The notes under the pieces were generated by a model. It saw nothing but the letters and a program-made list of their open reading frames with translations, was not told the DNA's origin and ran no database searches. A stretch of 64,000 bases of DNA from Geobacillus vulcani PSS1 (GTDB lineage Bacteria > Bacillota > Bacilli > Bacillales > Anoxybacillaceae). Positions 35,746 to 45,626 of this stretch are shown here, piece by piece. Position 1 is the first letter of the stretch. Each line of letters starts with the position of its first letter. The position numbers and the translations under genes are program-made. The DNA lies in assembly GCF_000733845.1 (NCBI RefSeq), contig NZ_JPOI01000001.1, positions 718,501 through 782,500 on the forward strand, read 5' to 3'.

Positions 35746-36354
35746 CTAAGAAGCCCGGCGCCGCTTCCAAACGCGGACAGCTCCAATCAAAATGATCGCA
35801 GCAATAATGATATACACCACTTCGGCGTACATCCCAATCACTTCGGATACTTTCCCCCACGACTCACCGAGCGCTGCCCCGACCGAGATTAAAATCGTAT
35901 TCCAAATGAGCGTTCCGAGCACCGACAGCCAGACAAACAGCCACACGTTCATCTTCGCCATGCCGGCGGGAATCGAAATCAAGCTGCGCACCAGCGGAAT
36001 CATGCGGCCAAAGAATACCGCCCACACCCCGTAGCGCTGAAACGTCCGGTTCGCCTTATCGATGTCTTCCGGCTTCACCCGCAGCCATCCGCCCCAACGG
36101 TCAATGATCCGCCCAAGCCGCTCAACCGACAACAGCCGGCCGATGCCGTACAGCACGATCGCCCCAACAACCGAACCCGCTGTCGCTGCCGCAATGACGC
36201 CGGGAACCGTCAAGGTGGTGTATGTCGTCATAAATCCGCCAAACGGCAAAATGACTTCCGATGGAATGGGAGGAAATAAATTTTCAAGCGCGATGATCAA
36301 AAAAATTCCTATGTAACCGAATTGCTCCATAAAATCAGTGATCCATGCCTGCAT
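35746..36354 (-). CDS. DedA family membrane protein (second copy)
   Basis: A 202-residue DedA/SNARE-associated membrane protein: ENLFPPIPSEVILPFGGFM (about residues 25-43), then FFGRMIPLVRSLISIPAGMA (about 114-133) with the conserved arginine and glycine, and a basic tail RVWKRRRAS. The family moves lipid carriers such as undecaprenyl phosphate or supports membrane homeostasis. Single gene, clear ribosome site (AAGGAGGAAT). It is a distant paralogue of the protein at 1,220-1,816. Confidence 0.87.
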   Translation of the reverse strand: MQAWITDFMEQFGYIGIFLIIALENLFPPIPSEVILPFGGFMTTYTTLTVPGVIAAATAGSVVGAIVLYGIGRLLSVERLGRIIDRWGGWLRVKPEDIDKANRTFQRYGVWAVFFGRMIPLVRSLISIPAGMAKMNVWLFVWLSVLGTLIWNTILISVGAALGESWGKVSEVIGMYAEVVYIIIAAIILIGAVRVWKRRRAS

Positions 36355-36504
36355 GACACCATTCCTCCTTCCGCATGACCTGCATGTTGTGTATGTATGC
36401 GTTTTTCTTTTTGCTTATGTATGTGACTATGCTTTTTATGGTAATATACAAGACCATCTTATGCAAAAAAAAGGCTCACCGTTGCTTTGTTTGAATTCAA
36501 GCAC

Positions 36505-36531
36505 AAAAAAAGGGGGTTTTTCAGCACCCCC
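36505..36531 (-). terminator. Terminator of the rocD-rocG-rocB transcript
   Basis: GGGGGT and ACCCCC (loop GCTGAAAA) are followed by seven T on the minus strand, about 50 bp after the rocB stop. Confidence 0.85.
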
Positions 36532-36582
36532 TTGCTGCTTGAGCTGGCCCCTAAGAACGTCACATTGAAGAGACCATCTTTC

Positions 36583-38208
36583 TTATTGGTATTTGGCAAA
36601 TACTTGATCGATCGTATACACAAGCCAATCCTTTACGATGTCAAACGCAAAGGGCACATTCAGGCGTTCTGTCCATTGATGGGCATCACGGCCAACCGGC
36701 CCCACATTCAAAACGGGAACGTTCCATTCGGCAAGCGCTTCAATCGGCAGCGTATAGCCCTGATTCCACATCGGCATGTTTGCGGCTAATACCTGCAATG
36801 ATGCCGGCGGCTGTTGCAGCCCGACATAGCTTAAATCGGAAATACCGCCGAAATAGTGCTGCTGTACGAGCGTAATGCCATAGGTTTCACGGACGTATTG
36901 TTGCAGCTTGGATACCAACCATTGAATGAATGGATCACTGCTTGAATTGACAGCTGGATAATACGGCGGTGCATAAAACAGCACAATCATCGGGGCAAAA
37001 TCTTTGCATAACATGCCAAGTTGATCAACGAATTCGATGGTTTGCTCCCGCTCGTCTTGATCTGCCCCGTCCCTGAACACCTGTTTTTCGAGTTGCTTCA
37101 CCTGTTCTTCACCAACGATTTCCACCGCTTTTTGCCGCAACTCGGCAAACGTCCATACTTTCACAGAAATCGATGTTGGTACTGATCTCTCCAATTGGGC
37201 AAAGCGAGCCGCCTGTTCCTGATACTTTTTCTCGATTCGCTCCGCCGCCCGTCTCGCCAATTCGACGAGCGCTTGGGTGACGTCATCGAGCGATTTTTGT
37301 TGTAAAAACAAATTATATAGCGTCACTGCCCGGTGCGGGATTTGCACAGAATAGTCTTCCTTCAAATCCATTTGAAGCAAATTGGTTGGAGGCGGGCTTA
37401 CTTCTTCACCTGACACTTCGCAAAAATCGGTATTCAACTCGAGCTCATTGATAATTTGCGCCACCATCCAATTGGCATTCAATCCCGCTAACGGTTCGCC
37501 GACATGCGTTTCTTTCCCATAGCAATAAAACCCCGGCAGCACTTTGCCAATCGAGCCGGTGTAAATGTACTTCGTCTGATCGCCTGGATAGCGGGCAAAC
37601 ATCGGCTCGGAATTAAGCACCAACCGATAGTCCAAACCATATCGTTTTGCCATCTGAACCAATACAGGCACAGCAGCACGCATTCCTGCAGAATTGACTT
37701 CTTCATCCGGCACTGTCAACAATAACAAATTTCCATCGAATCGACCCGAACATGCCTGTTCAATGAGCGACATATGCAGGGCAAGCCCACATTTCATATC
37801 CATCACGCCGCGGCCGAAAAGCCATTCGCCGCATTCCAAATCGGCTCGCACGTCCGCCGGGAGCTGCTCTTTTTGTTCATAAAACCGTGCTGTGATCGTT
37901 TCCGGTGAAAACGCGATTTCTTTCCATGCTCCATAATCTTGCACATCGACCACATCAAAATGGCTGACCAACACAATTGTATCGCGCACATGCTGCGCTT
38001 TTTGGACCAAGGCTGTAACAAAATAGCGGCCATCCCCAGTTGAATGCAACTGAACCAAATCCGGATGCGCTTGAAAATAGTCGAGCGACTGCAACTCGCC
38101 CGCTATATACTCCGCCATGCGCACTTCGGCTTCCGATCCGCTAATGCTGGCATGCTCGACAAGTCGGCAAAGCAATGTCCGCAATTGCTCCTTCGTCTGC
38201 CACTTCAT
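36583..38208 (-). CDS. rocB: Arginine-utilisation protein RocB, M20-family peptidase
   Basis: A 541-residue protein of the M20 metallo-hydrolase family. The first zinc motif is VSHFDVVDV with SHxD; the second region is FGRGVMDMKCGLALHM (D-metal bridge) followed by VPDEEVNSAGMR (EE). The long insertion and C-terminal half are typical of RocB. In B. subtilis rocB lies in an operon for arginine and ornithine use but its reaction is undefined. Start ATG 38208 after GAAGGAAAGG. Third gene after rocD and rocG here. Confidence 0.88.
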   Translation of the reverse strand: MKWQTKEQLRTLLCRLVEHASISGSEAEVRMAEYIAGELQSLDYFQAHPDLVQLHSTGDGRYFVTALVQKAQHVRDTIVLVSHFDVVDVQDYGAWKEIAFSPETITARFYEQKEQLPADVRADLECGEWLFGRGVMDMKCGLALHMSLIEQACSGRFDGNLLLLTVPDEEVNSAGMRAAVPVLVQMAKRYGLDYRLVLNSEPMFARYPGDQTKYIYTGSIGKVLPGFYCYGKETHVGEPLAGLNANWMVAQIINELELNTDFCEVSGEEVSPPPTNLLQMDLKEDYSVQIPHRAVTLYNLFLQQKSLDDVTQALVELARRAAERIEKKYQEQAARFAQLERSVPTSISVKVWTFAELRQKAVEIVGEEQVKQLEKQVFRDGADQDEREQTIEFVDQLGMLCKDFAPMIVLFYAPPYYPAVNSSSDPFIQWLVSKLQQYVRETYGITLVQQHYFGGISDLSYVGLQQPPASLQVLAANMPMWNQGYTLPIEALAEWNVPVLNVGPVGRDAHQWTERLNVPFAFDIVKDWLVYTIDQVFAKYQ

Positions 38209-38290
38209 GTTTTTTCCCTTTCCTTCTACGAAAATAGACAAGCCCAACCGGGGAGCATGGCTCCTGCCGCTGCGCTTCGTCTCTCAGCGG

Positions 38291-39529
38291 TTATACCCAA
38301 CCGCGGTAGCGAGCTGCTTCTGCTGTTTGGCGCAGCCCGATCATGTACGCCGCCATGCGCATATCCACACGGCGCGATTCGGCCAATTCATAGACGCGAT
38401 GAAATGCGCTCACCAATTTCTCTTTCAACTTCTCGACCACTTCCTCTTCCGTCCAATAATAGCCTTGGTTGTTTTGCACCCATTCAAAATAGGAAACGGT
38501 CACCCCACCGGCGCTGGCCAGCACGTCAGGCACCAATAGCAAGCCCCGTTCCGTCAAGATTTTGGTCGCTTCGAGCGTCGTTGGGCCGTTGGCCGCCTCA
38601 ACCACAATTTTAGCGCGAATATTCGCGGCATTGTCACGCGTAATTTGATTCGCTACCGCGGCCGGAACTAAAATATCACACTCTTTTTCTAGCAACTCCT
38701 GATTGGTGATGACATTCTCAAACAGCGTTGTCACCGTGCCAAAACTGTCGCGGCGGTCCAACAAATACGGAATATCTAGTCCGTTTGGGTCATACAACGC
38801 GCCATAGGCATCGGAAATGCCAATGACGCGTGCTCCAGCTTCATGCAAAAATTTGGCCAAAAAGCTGCCCGCATTGCCGAATCCTTGAATAATGACCCGC
38901 GCCCCCTGCAACTCAATTCCCGCTTTTTTCGCTGCTTCTTCGATGCAAATCGTGACACCGAGCGCTGTTGCCTTTTCCCGGCCTTGGGAACCACCGAGCA
39001 CAAGCGGCTTGCCGGTGATAAAGCCAGGGGAATCAAACTCGCGGATGCGGCTGTATTCGTCCATCATCCACGCCATAATTTGCGAGTTGGTAAACACGTC
39101 TGGCGCTGGGATATCTTTGGACGGCCCCACGATCTGACTGATTGCCCGCACATAGCCGCGGCTGAGCCGTTCCAATTCTCCCATGGACATTTTCCGTGGA
39201 TCACAGACGATCCCTCCTTTGCCGCCGCCATACGGCAACCCGACAATGCCGGCTTTGATTGTCATCCACATTGAAAGCGCCTTGACTTCTTCCTCGGTGA
39301 CGTCCGGATGAAAACGAATGCCTCCCTTGGTCGGCCCCACGGCATCGCTATGCTGGGCGCGGTAACCCGTAAATACTTTCACCGTTCCATCATCCATACG
39401 GACGGGAATACGTACGGTAAGGACGCGCAATGGTTCTTTCAACAGATCATACATCTCCTCACCGTAGCCAAGTTTGGCCAGCGCCTCTTTGATCACACGT
39501 TGGGTGGAGAGAAACATATTTTCTTCCAT
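38291..39529 (-). CDS. rocG: Catabolic glutamate dehydrogenase (RocG/GudB)
   Basis: A 412-residue Glu/Leu/Phe/Val dehydrogenase, closely similar to B. subtilis RocG. It has YGGGKGGI with the catalytic Lys, DIPAPDV (catalytic Asp), the GFITGKP segment, and the Rossmann motif IQGFGNAGSF. It converts glutamate to 2-oxoglutarate and ammonia with NAD, the last step of the arginine/ornithine/proline route. It lies between rocD and rocB with spacings of 26 and 82 bp, which argues for RocG rather than the unlinked GudB. The N-terminus is about a dozen residues shorter than that of B. subtilis RocG. Confidence 0.93.
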   Translation of the reverse strand: MEENMFLSTQRVIKEALAKLGYGEEMYDLLKEPLRVLTVRIPVRMDDGTVKVFTGYRAQHSDAVGPTKGGIRFHPDVTEEEVKALSMWMTIKAGIVGLPYGGGKGGIVCDPRKMSMGELERLSRGYVRAISQIVGPSKDIPAPDVFTNSQIMAWMMDEYSRIREFDSPGFITGKPLVLGGSQGREKATALGVTICIEEAAKKAGIELQGARVIIQGFGNAGSFLAKFLHEAGARVIGISDAYGALYDPNGLDIPYLLDRRDSFGTVTTLFENVITNQELLEKECDILVPAAVANQITRDNAANIRAKIVVEAANGPTTLEATKILTERGLLLVPDVLASAGGVTVSYFEWVQNNQGYYWTEEEVVEKLKEKLVSAFHRVYELAESRRVDMRMAAYMIGLRQTAEAARYRGWV

Positions 39530-39555
39530 CGTCTCACTCGCCTCTTCGACTCGAT

Positions 39556-40755
39556 TTATGGACGGGACAAGACATTCACAATCCGTTCAAACGCCCAATC
39601 CAATTCTTCTTTTGTAATGATGAGCGGCGGTGCAAAGCGAATGACCGTCTCGTGTGTTTCCTTGCAAAGCAAGCCTTGCTCTTTCAGCGCCTCACAGTAC
39701 GGGCGCGCTGGGCCATGCAGCTCAACGCCGATAAACAAGCCGCGGCCGCGAATTTCTTTAATATCCTCGTTTTGAATTTGTTTTAGTTTCGAAAGGAAGT
39801 ATTCGCCAAGTTCAAGCGAACGCTCCGCTAGACGCTCTTCTTCAATCACCTCGAGCGCTGCAATCGACACCGCGCAAGCGAGCGGGTTGCCGCCGAACGT
39901 CGAGCCGTGCGAGCCGGGTTCAAATACCGACAAAATATCGCGGTTGGCGACGACGCACGAAATCGGGAACACCCCTCCGCCCAACGCTTTTCCTAAAATA
40001 TACATATCCGGCACAACCTCTTCCCAGTCGCAGGCAAACAACTTCCCTGTCCGACCGAGCCCGGTTTGAATTTCGTCCGCGATGAACAAGACGTTATGTT
40101 GCTTGCATACGTCATACGCCGCTTTTAAAAATCCTTGCGGCGGGATGCGGATGCCCGCTTCGCCTTGGATCGGCTCGACAAGAAACGCCGCTGTATTCGG
40201 TGTGATCGCGGCTTTCAGGGCTTCGATATCGCCGTACGGGATGATTTTCACGCCCGGCAACAGCGGCCCAAACCCGCGTTTATAAGCCGGTTCGGACGAC
40301 AGCGACACGGCGGCAAGCGTCCGGCCGTGGAAGTTTCCTTCACAAACGATGATTTCGGCTTGGTTGTCCGGGACGCCTTTGACGTCATACGCCCAGCGGC
40401 GCGCCGCTTTGAGCGCCGTTTCCACCGCTTCGGCGCCCGTGTTCATCGGCAGCACCATTTCTTTTTTTGTCAATCGGCATACTTTCTCGTACCACGGACC
40501 GAGCTGGTCGTTATGGAACGCGCGCGACGTGAGCGTGACACGATCCGCCTGCTTTTTCAGCGCCGCAATAATTTTCGGATGGCGATGGCCTTGGTTCACC
40601 GCCGAATAAGCGCTTAACATATCCATATAGCGGTTGCCTTCCGGGTCTTTCACCCATACTCCTTCCGCTTCCGAGATGACGATCGGCAGGGGATGGTAGT
40701 TGCGCGCCCCGTATTGTTCCGTCTTCGCAATGAGCTGTTCCGATTTGGTTGCCAT
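39556..40755 (-). CDS. rocD: Ornithine aminotransferase
   Basis: A class III aminotransferase of 399 residues. PLP features are visible: [17 protein letters not shown], the active-site [14 protein letters not shown] (Asp pairing with PLP nitrogen), and the Schiff-base Lys in [11 protein letters not shown]. It moves the delta-amino group of ornithine to 2-oxoglutarate, giving glutamate semialdehyde for RocA. ATG at 40755 after AAAGGAG. A hairpin terminator upstream separates it from rocA, so rocD-rocG-rocB probably has its own promoter in the 160-bp interval. Confidence 0.94.
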   Translation of the reverse strand: MATKSEQLIAKTEQYGARNYHPLPIVISEAEGVWVKDPEGNRYMDMLSAYSAVNQGHRHPKIIAALKKQADRVTLTSRAFHNDQLGPWYEKVCRLTKKEMVLPMNTGAEAVETALKAARRWAYDVKGVPDNQAEIIVCEGNFHGRTLAAVSLSSEPAYKRGFGPLLPGVKIIPYGDIEALKAAITPNTAAFLVEPIQGEAGIRIPPQGFLKAAYDVCKQHNVLFIADEIQTGLGRTGKLFACDWEEVVPDMYILGKALGGGVFPISCVVANRDILSVFEPGSHGSTFGGNPLACAVSIAALEVIEEERLAERSLELGEYFLSKLKQIQNEDIKEIRGRGLFIGVELHGPARPYCEALKEQGLLCKETHETVIRFAPPLIITKEELDWAFERIVNVLSRP

Positions 40756-40790
40756 CTTCACCGCTCCTTTCCGTTTTCTTCGTTGCGTTG

Positions 40791-40826
40791 CAAAAGGGGG
40801 TGTCCCAAAAGGACTGGGACACCCTC
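40791..40826 (-). terminator. Terminator after rocA
   Basis: GGGTGTCCCA pairs with TGGGACACCC, followed on the minus strand by CCTTTTGC. Similar in sequence to the hairpin at 33-60. Confidence 0.75.
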
Positions 40827-40920
40827 TCTCATCGCTATATAAGCACCAGCCGCTTCCCTGCCACACGATATGTTGTGTCTTTCTTGAGGGGAGATCGCCT
40901 GTTGGGTCAGCCCCTTTGCC

Positions 40921-42468
40921 TTAAAACATTTCCGATACCGTTTTCGCTTGCATATGGAGGATTAAGTAATCCGGACCGCCGGCTTTCGAGTCCGTCCCTG
41001 ACATATTGAAGCCGCCAAACGGTTGATAGCCGACGATCGCACCCGTGCAGCCGCGATTGAAATACAAGTTGCCGACATGGAACTCCTGCCGCGCTTTTTC
41101 GAGATTCGCTCGGTTGCGCGAAATGACAGCGCCTGTCAGGCCGTATTCTGTGTTGTTCGCGATCTCGAGCGCATGGTCAAAGTCGCGCGCTTTGGCGAAC
41201 GCGACGACCGGACCGAAAATTTCTTCCTGCATAATGCGCGCATTCGGATCGACATCGGCAAACACTGTCGGCTGGATGAAGAAGCCTTTTGCATCGTCTC
41301 CTTCTCCGCCAGTCATCAGACGGCCTTCCTGTTTTCCGATTTCGATATATTCCATAATTTTGTTGTACGCGTTTTGGTCGATCACCGGCCCCATAAACGT
41401 CGCTTGCTCCGCCGGGTCGCCGACGTTGAGCTGCTTTGTCAGCTCGACGACGCGGTTCAACACTTGATCATACACATCTTCGACGATGATCGCGCGCGAG
41501 CACGCCGAACATTTTTGCCCCGAAAAGCCAAACGCCGAGGCGACAATCGATTGAGCCGCCAGTTCCAGGTCGGCTTCCTTGTCCACAACGATGGCGTCTT
41601 TGCCGCCCATTTCCGCGATGACACGCTTCAGCCAAATTTGTCCCGGGTGCACTTTCGCTGCCCGCTCGTAAATGCGGATGCCAACATCGCGCGAGCCGGT
41701 GAAGCTGATAAACCGCGTGCGCGGATGGTCGACCAAATAGTCGCCCACTTCGGCTCCGCTGCCCGGGATGTAGTTGAGGACACCAGCCGGCAGTCCCGCT
41801 TCTTCCAACACTTCCACAAATTTATACGCCACCACCGGCGTGGCGCTCGCCGGTTTCAACAGCACCGTATTGCCCGTCACAAGCGAAGCGACCGTTGTCC
41901 CCGCCATAATGGCAAACGGGAAGTTCCACGGTGAAATGACGACGCCGACGCCAAGCGGGATATAGAAAAAGCGGTTCGTTTCCCCCGGACGGCTTTCCAC
42001 CGGAATGCCGTCTTTCAACTTCAACATTTGCCGGCCGTAATATTCCATAAAGTCGATCGCTTCTGCTGTATCGGCATCTGCCTCGCGCCACGGTTTTCCG
42101 GCTTCTTTCACCAACCAGGCGGAAAATTCGTGCTTGCGCCGGCGCACGATCGCCGCCGCCCGGAACAAAATATCGGCCCGCGCTTCCGGACTCGTCCGGC
42201 TCCACGTGCGGAACGCTTCATCGGCGGCTTTCATCGCCCGTTCGGCGAGCTCTTGATTCGCTTTCGCCACCCGGCCGACCACCTCCGCCTTATTGGCCGG
42301 ATTGATCGACGTGATCTTGTCCTCGGTCATGATGCGCTCGCCGCCGATCACGAGCGGATAATCGCGCCCGAGTTCGCCTTCCACTTTCTTGAGCGCTGCC
42401 AAAAACGCGTCCCGGTTCGCTTCCACAGTAAAGTCGGTGAGCGGTTCATGTCTGTATGGCTGCACCAT
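40921..42468 (-). CDS. rocA: L-glutamate gamma-semialdehyde (P5C) dehydrogenase
   Basis: An ALDH-superfamily enzyme of 515 residues that matches RocA/PutC end to end. The catalytic Glu is in [11 protein letters not shown] and Cys in [12 protein letters not shown]; substrate-specific segments include [11 protein letters not shown] and the C-terminal [19 protein letters not shown]. It oxidises glutamate semialdehyde, from ornithine or proline, to glutamate with NAD. It is preceded by the amino-acid permease by 97 bp and followed by a terminator. Strong ribosome site AAAAGGAGG before ATG. Confidence 0.95.
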   Translation of the reverse strand: MVQPYRHEPLTDFTVEANRDAFLAALKKVEGELGRDYPLVIGGERIMTEDKITSINPANKAEVVGRVAKANQELAERAMKAADEAFRTWSRTSPEARADILFRAAAIVRRRKHEFSAWLVKEAGKPWREADADTAEAIDFMEYYGRQMLKLKDGIPVESRPGETNRFFYIPLGVGVVISPWNFPFAIMAGTTVASLVTGNTVLLKPASATPVVAYKFVEVLEEAGLPAGVLNYIPGSGAEVGDYLVDHPRTRFISFTGSRDVGIRIYERAAKVHPGQIWLKRVIAEMGGKDAIVVDKEADLELAAQSIVASAFGFSGQKCSACSRAIIVEDVYDQVLNRVVELTKQLNVGDPAEQATFMGPVIDQNAYNKIMEYIEIGKQEGRLMTGGEGDDAKGFFIQPTVFADVDPNARIMQEEIFGPVVAFAKARDFDHALEIANNTEYGLTGAVISRNRANLEKARQEFHVGNLYFNRGCTGAIVGYQPFGGFNMSGTDSKAGGPDYLILHMQAKTVSEMF

Positions 42469-42564
42469 TTCGTCGTCCTCCTTTTAACAAGCAAAAAATT
42501 TTTTCGTTATAAAACGGTTTCATAGTTATATTATGCAAATGATTATGGCTTTTTTCAATGATTT

Positions 42565-43977
42565 TTACTTGGCAACCGTCAGCTCCTCTTTTTCCACGTT
42601 CAGAGGCCGAAGTCGTTTTTTCGCCACCAGATGGTAGTAACCATAACAAGCGAGCAAAAACGGAATCCCGCAGTAAAGCGCGATCCGCTGATCCGGAATG
42701 AATGCCAATCCGATGATCGTCGCCATATTTAACGCAAACGCCGCCAGCGGCACGAATGGATACAGCGGCGTCCGATACTTCAAATCGCGCACATCGCCGC
42801 CCTCACGCAAAAACGCCTTCCGTCCCAAATAGCTCGACAGCGCAATCGACGCCCAGACGGTCACCGCGCCAAACCCGGCGATCGCCGTTAACCAAACATA
42901 CACCGTATCTTCCGCGTAAATGCTGCATAAAAGCGACAAGCATCCGATGGCAATGCTGGCGATCAGCGCGTTAATCGGCACGCCGCGCTTCGACAGTTTG
43001 CTGAAAAACGGCGTCACCATTCCTTGGCGCGACATCGACCAAAGCACGCGCGACGTTGCGTACAATCCTGAATTGGCCACCGACAGCACCGCGGTAATGA
43101 TGACAAAGTTCATGATATCGGCCGCATACGGAATGCCAATGTTGTCAAACACGACCACAAATGGGCTTTCCACCACACCCGCTTTCTCCCACGGAAACAA
43201 ACCGGCCAGCACAAAAATCGCCAGAATGAAGAAGATCAAAATGCGCCATACCGTATTGCGCAACGCCACCGGCACCGTCTTCTCCGGCTCTCGGCTTTCC
43301 CCTGCAGCCACACCGACCAGTTCCGTCCCTTGGAAGGAAAAGTTCACAAGAATCATGGTCGTAAAAATCGCCCAAAACCCATTGGGGAACAAGCCGCCAT
43401 GGTCAGTGAAGTTGGAGAGAAACGGAGCAGGCTGCCCGTTTTTCATCTGGATGACGCCAAACATCGCCGCCAATCCAAGCACAATAAAGGCGATCACCGT
43501 CAGCACTTTCACGCTGGAAAACCAAAACTCGACCTCGGCAAACCCTTTGACAGACAAGGCGTTGATCAAAAACAACAACAAGGCAAAGACCGCACAAAAC
43601 ACCCATGTCGGCACATCAGGAAACCATCGCTTCATCAAAATGCTGACCGTGAGCAGCTCGATGCCAACCGTCACCGACCAATTGAGCCAAGACAGCCAGC
43701 CGATGCAGTAGCCGGCAGCCGGCGAGATGAATTTCGTCGCATACGTCTGATACGACCCGGCATCGGGGATTCTCACGGCCAATTCTCCTAGCGAAAGCAT
43801 CGTCAAATACATGACGAGACCGCCGAATAAGTAAGCGGCCACCGCTCCCCCTGGCCCTGCCTCATGAATCGTATATCCTGATCCTAAAAACAAACCCGTG
43901 CCGATCACCCCGCCGAGGGCAATCATAAACAAGTGCCTGCTTTTTAATTCCCGTTTTAATTCTTGCACTGGTTGCAT
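42565..43977 (-). CDS. APC-family amino acid permease (RocC/RocE-like)
   Basis: A permease of 470 residues with twelve predicted helices. It begins with LKRELKSRHLFMIALGGVIGTGLFLGSGY-type sequence (about residues 7-35), typical of the amino-acid transporter family that includes RocC, RocE and GabP. Located immediately before rocA on the same strand and divergent from the RocR-like gene, so import of arginine or ornithine is likely, but specificity for gamma-aminobutyrate or proline is not excluded. ATG at 43977 after GAGAGGGGAGAG. The 235 bp to the regulator hold both promoters. Confidence 0.87.
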   Translation of the reverse strand: MQPVQELKRELKSRHLFMIALGGVIGTGLFLGSGYTIHEAGPGGAVAAYLFGGLVMYLTMLSLGELAVRIPDAGSYQTYATKFISPAAGYCIGWLSWLNWSVTVGIELLTVSILMKRWFPDVPTWVFCAVFALLLFLINALSVKGFAEVEFWFSSVKVLTVIAFIVLGLAAMFGVIQMKNGQPAPFLSNFTDHGGLFPNGFWAIFTTMILVNFSFQGTELVGVAAGESREPEKTVPVALRNTVWRILIFFILAIFVLAGLFPWEKAGVVESPFVVVFDNIGIPYAADIMNFVIITAVLSVANSGLYATSRVLWSMSRQGMVTPFFSKLSKRGVPINALIASIAIGCLSLLCSIYAEDTVYVWLTAIAGFGAVTVWASIALSSYLGRKAFLREGGDVRDLKYRTPLYPFVPLAAFALNMATIIGLAFIPDQRIALYCGIPFLLACYGYYHLVAKKRLRPLNVEKEELTVAK

Positions 43978-44179
43978 CTGAAAACTCTCCCCTCTCTTAT
44001 GATAGATTCCGCAACCGCTTACATTTTTATCAACGAATAGCAACCTCCTTTTATGCAAAATTATTTTTCAATTTCTACTGTATCACAACTTTATTATGAA
44101 TTTATTTTTTTCTATTTTCAATATATTTAGCAAAAAATTTTTTCACATCTTTCTTTTCCTTCCTGTCTCCCGTCCGCCT

Positions 44180-44190
44180 TATGCTATAAT
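44180..44190 (+). promoter_or_regulatory. Extended -10 promoter of the rocR-like gene
   Basis: TGCTATAAT (ends 44190) is an extended -10 element about 25 bp before the GTG start. No good -35 element is seen. Confidence 0.5.
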
Positions 44191-44212
44191 ACAAAAAAGA
44201 GAGGTGCTGATC

Positions 44213-45580
44213 GTGAACCGGGATATGGAAACGCTTTTATCGATGTACGAGCAAATTCTCGAAATGATCGACCTTGGCATCCATGCCGTCGATCAACATG
44301 GAAAAACCGTCATTTACAACCGAAAAATGCGGGAAATTGAGAGCATGGATGTTGAGGACGTGCTCGATAAAAACATTTTAGACGTCTTCCACTTTCATCC
44401 GGAGCAGCCGAGCACCTTGCTTGAAGTGCTGCGCACCGGTGAAAGCATTCTGAACAAGCAGCAAACCTATTTCAATAACAAAGGACAAGCCGTGACAACG
44501 GTCAATCAGACACACCCTTTGCGGAAAGACGGGCGCATCATCGGTGCAGTGGAAATCGCCAAAGATGTCACAAAGTTTCGCAAACTGATTGCCGAGCAGT
44601 ACCAACGCAGCGAACCAGGACGGACGCTGGCTGACATCATCGGCCAAAGCAAGGCGATGCAAACGGCGATCCGCCTAGCCCGCCATGCCGCCCGCTCTGA
44701 AGCGCCTGTGCTGCTCATCGGCGAAAAAGGAACGGGAAAAGATTTGCTCGCCTCTTGCATTCACTATGAAAGCGAGCGGCGCGCCAAACCGTTTTTGGCG
44801 CAAACGTGTTTGTCGCTCCCCGACGACTGGTTGGAAACGATGCTGTTTGGCAGCGAAGCAAACGGCGAGATTCAGCCCGGCTTGTTCGAACAGGCGAACG
44901 GCGGCACCGTCCTGCTTGACGATATTGACTCGTTAAGTCTGCCGCTCCAACAAAAACTCGTCCGTTTCCTGCAAGAAAAACAGTTTGTCCGCGCCCAAGG
45001 CCATGAACCTGTTCGGGCCGATGTCCGCCTCATCACTTCGACAAGCGGCGACCCCATTGACGCCGTGCAAACGGGGGAACTGCTGAAGCCGCTTTACTAC
45101 CAGCTCGCCGTCCACTGCATCGTGTTGCCCCCGCTGCGCGAGAGAAGGGAGGACATTTTGCCTTTGGCGGCTCATTTCATCCGCCAAGGCAACGAACGCT
45201 ATGGGTTGACGGTGGAAGGGCTCGATGAGGATGTGCAAGAGGCGTTTCTCGCTTACCGCTGGCCCGGCAATGTGCGCGAACTAGAGGCCGTCATCTTGGA
45301 AACGATGGAAACGATGGAACAAGACACGGTGATCACGCTCGCCCATCTGCCGGCGTATTTCCGGGCCAAGCTCGCCCCTGACGAGGCCAAGACCGATTTT
45401 CTATTCGATACGGATGATATTTTGCCGCTTGACCGATACATGGAAGAGGTCGAAATTTACTACATCCGCAAGGCGCTGCAGCATCACGGCTTCAACATCA
45501 CCAAAACCGCCAAAGCGCTTGGCCTAAGCCGGCAAAACTTGCAATACCGCATCCGCAAATATCAAATCGACAAAGAATGA
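44213..45580 (+). CDS. RocR-like enhancer-binding regulator with degenerate AAA+ domain
   Basis: A 455-residue protein with the RocR layout: PAS sensor (about 8-118, YNRKMREIESMD and FNNKGQAVTTVNQTHPL), AAA+ domain (about 140-365), Fis-type HTH (about 425-452, NITKTAKALGLSRQNLQYR). Walker A is GEKGTGKD (170-177) and sensor II WPGNVRELE (350-358) is kept. The GAFTGA loop that contacts sigma-54 is missing: residues 211-224 read LFGSEANGEIQPGL, about four residues shorter than in B. subtilis RocR. Both arginine fingers are replaced (LLKPLYYQL at 290-298 where RocR has MRKDLYYRL), and Walker B is LLDDID, not LLDEI. It is divergent from the permease-rocA genes. It is unlikely to activate sigma-54 polymerase. 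GTG start after GAGAGGTG. Confidence 0.87.
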   Translation: MNRDMETLLSMYEQILEMIDLGIHAVDQHGKTVIYNRKMREIESMDVEDVLDKNILDVFHFHPEQPSTLLEVLRTGESILNKQQTYFNNKGQAVTTVNQTHPLRKDGRIIGAVEIAKDVTKFRKLIAEQYQRSEPGRTLADIIGQSKAMQTAIRLARHAARSEAPVLLIGEKGTGKDLLASCIHYESERRAKPFLAQTCLSLPDDWLETMLFGSEANGEIQPGLFEQANGGTVLLDDIDSLSLPLQQKLVRFLQEKQFVRAQGHEPVRADVRLITSTSGDPIDAVQTGELLKPLYYQLAVHCIVLPPLRERREDILPLAAHFIRQGNERYGLTVEGLDEDVQEAFLAYRWPGNVRELEAVILETMETMEQDTVITLAHLPAYFRAKLAPDEAKTDFLFDTDDILPLDRYMEEVEIYYIRKALQHHGFNITKTAKALGLSRQNLQYRIRKYQIDKE

Positions 45581-45626
45581 AGAGGAAGCCGCTAGGACGC
45601 TGCGGCGACAGGGGGAGGTCGCGCCG

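Noticed and set aside
35450..35860. 136-codon minus-strand reading frame overlapping a terminator and two gene ends
   Set aside because: It crosses the bidirectional terminator and the coding ends of both neighbours and shows no family motif.
40830..40880. Sigma-54 promoter candidate upstream of rocD (TGGCAGGGAAGCGGCTG on the minus strand)
   Set aside because: It has GG-N10-GC but otherwise a poor -12 element, and it lies upstream of the rocA terminator. A chance match is likely.
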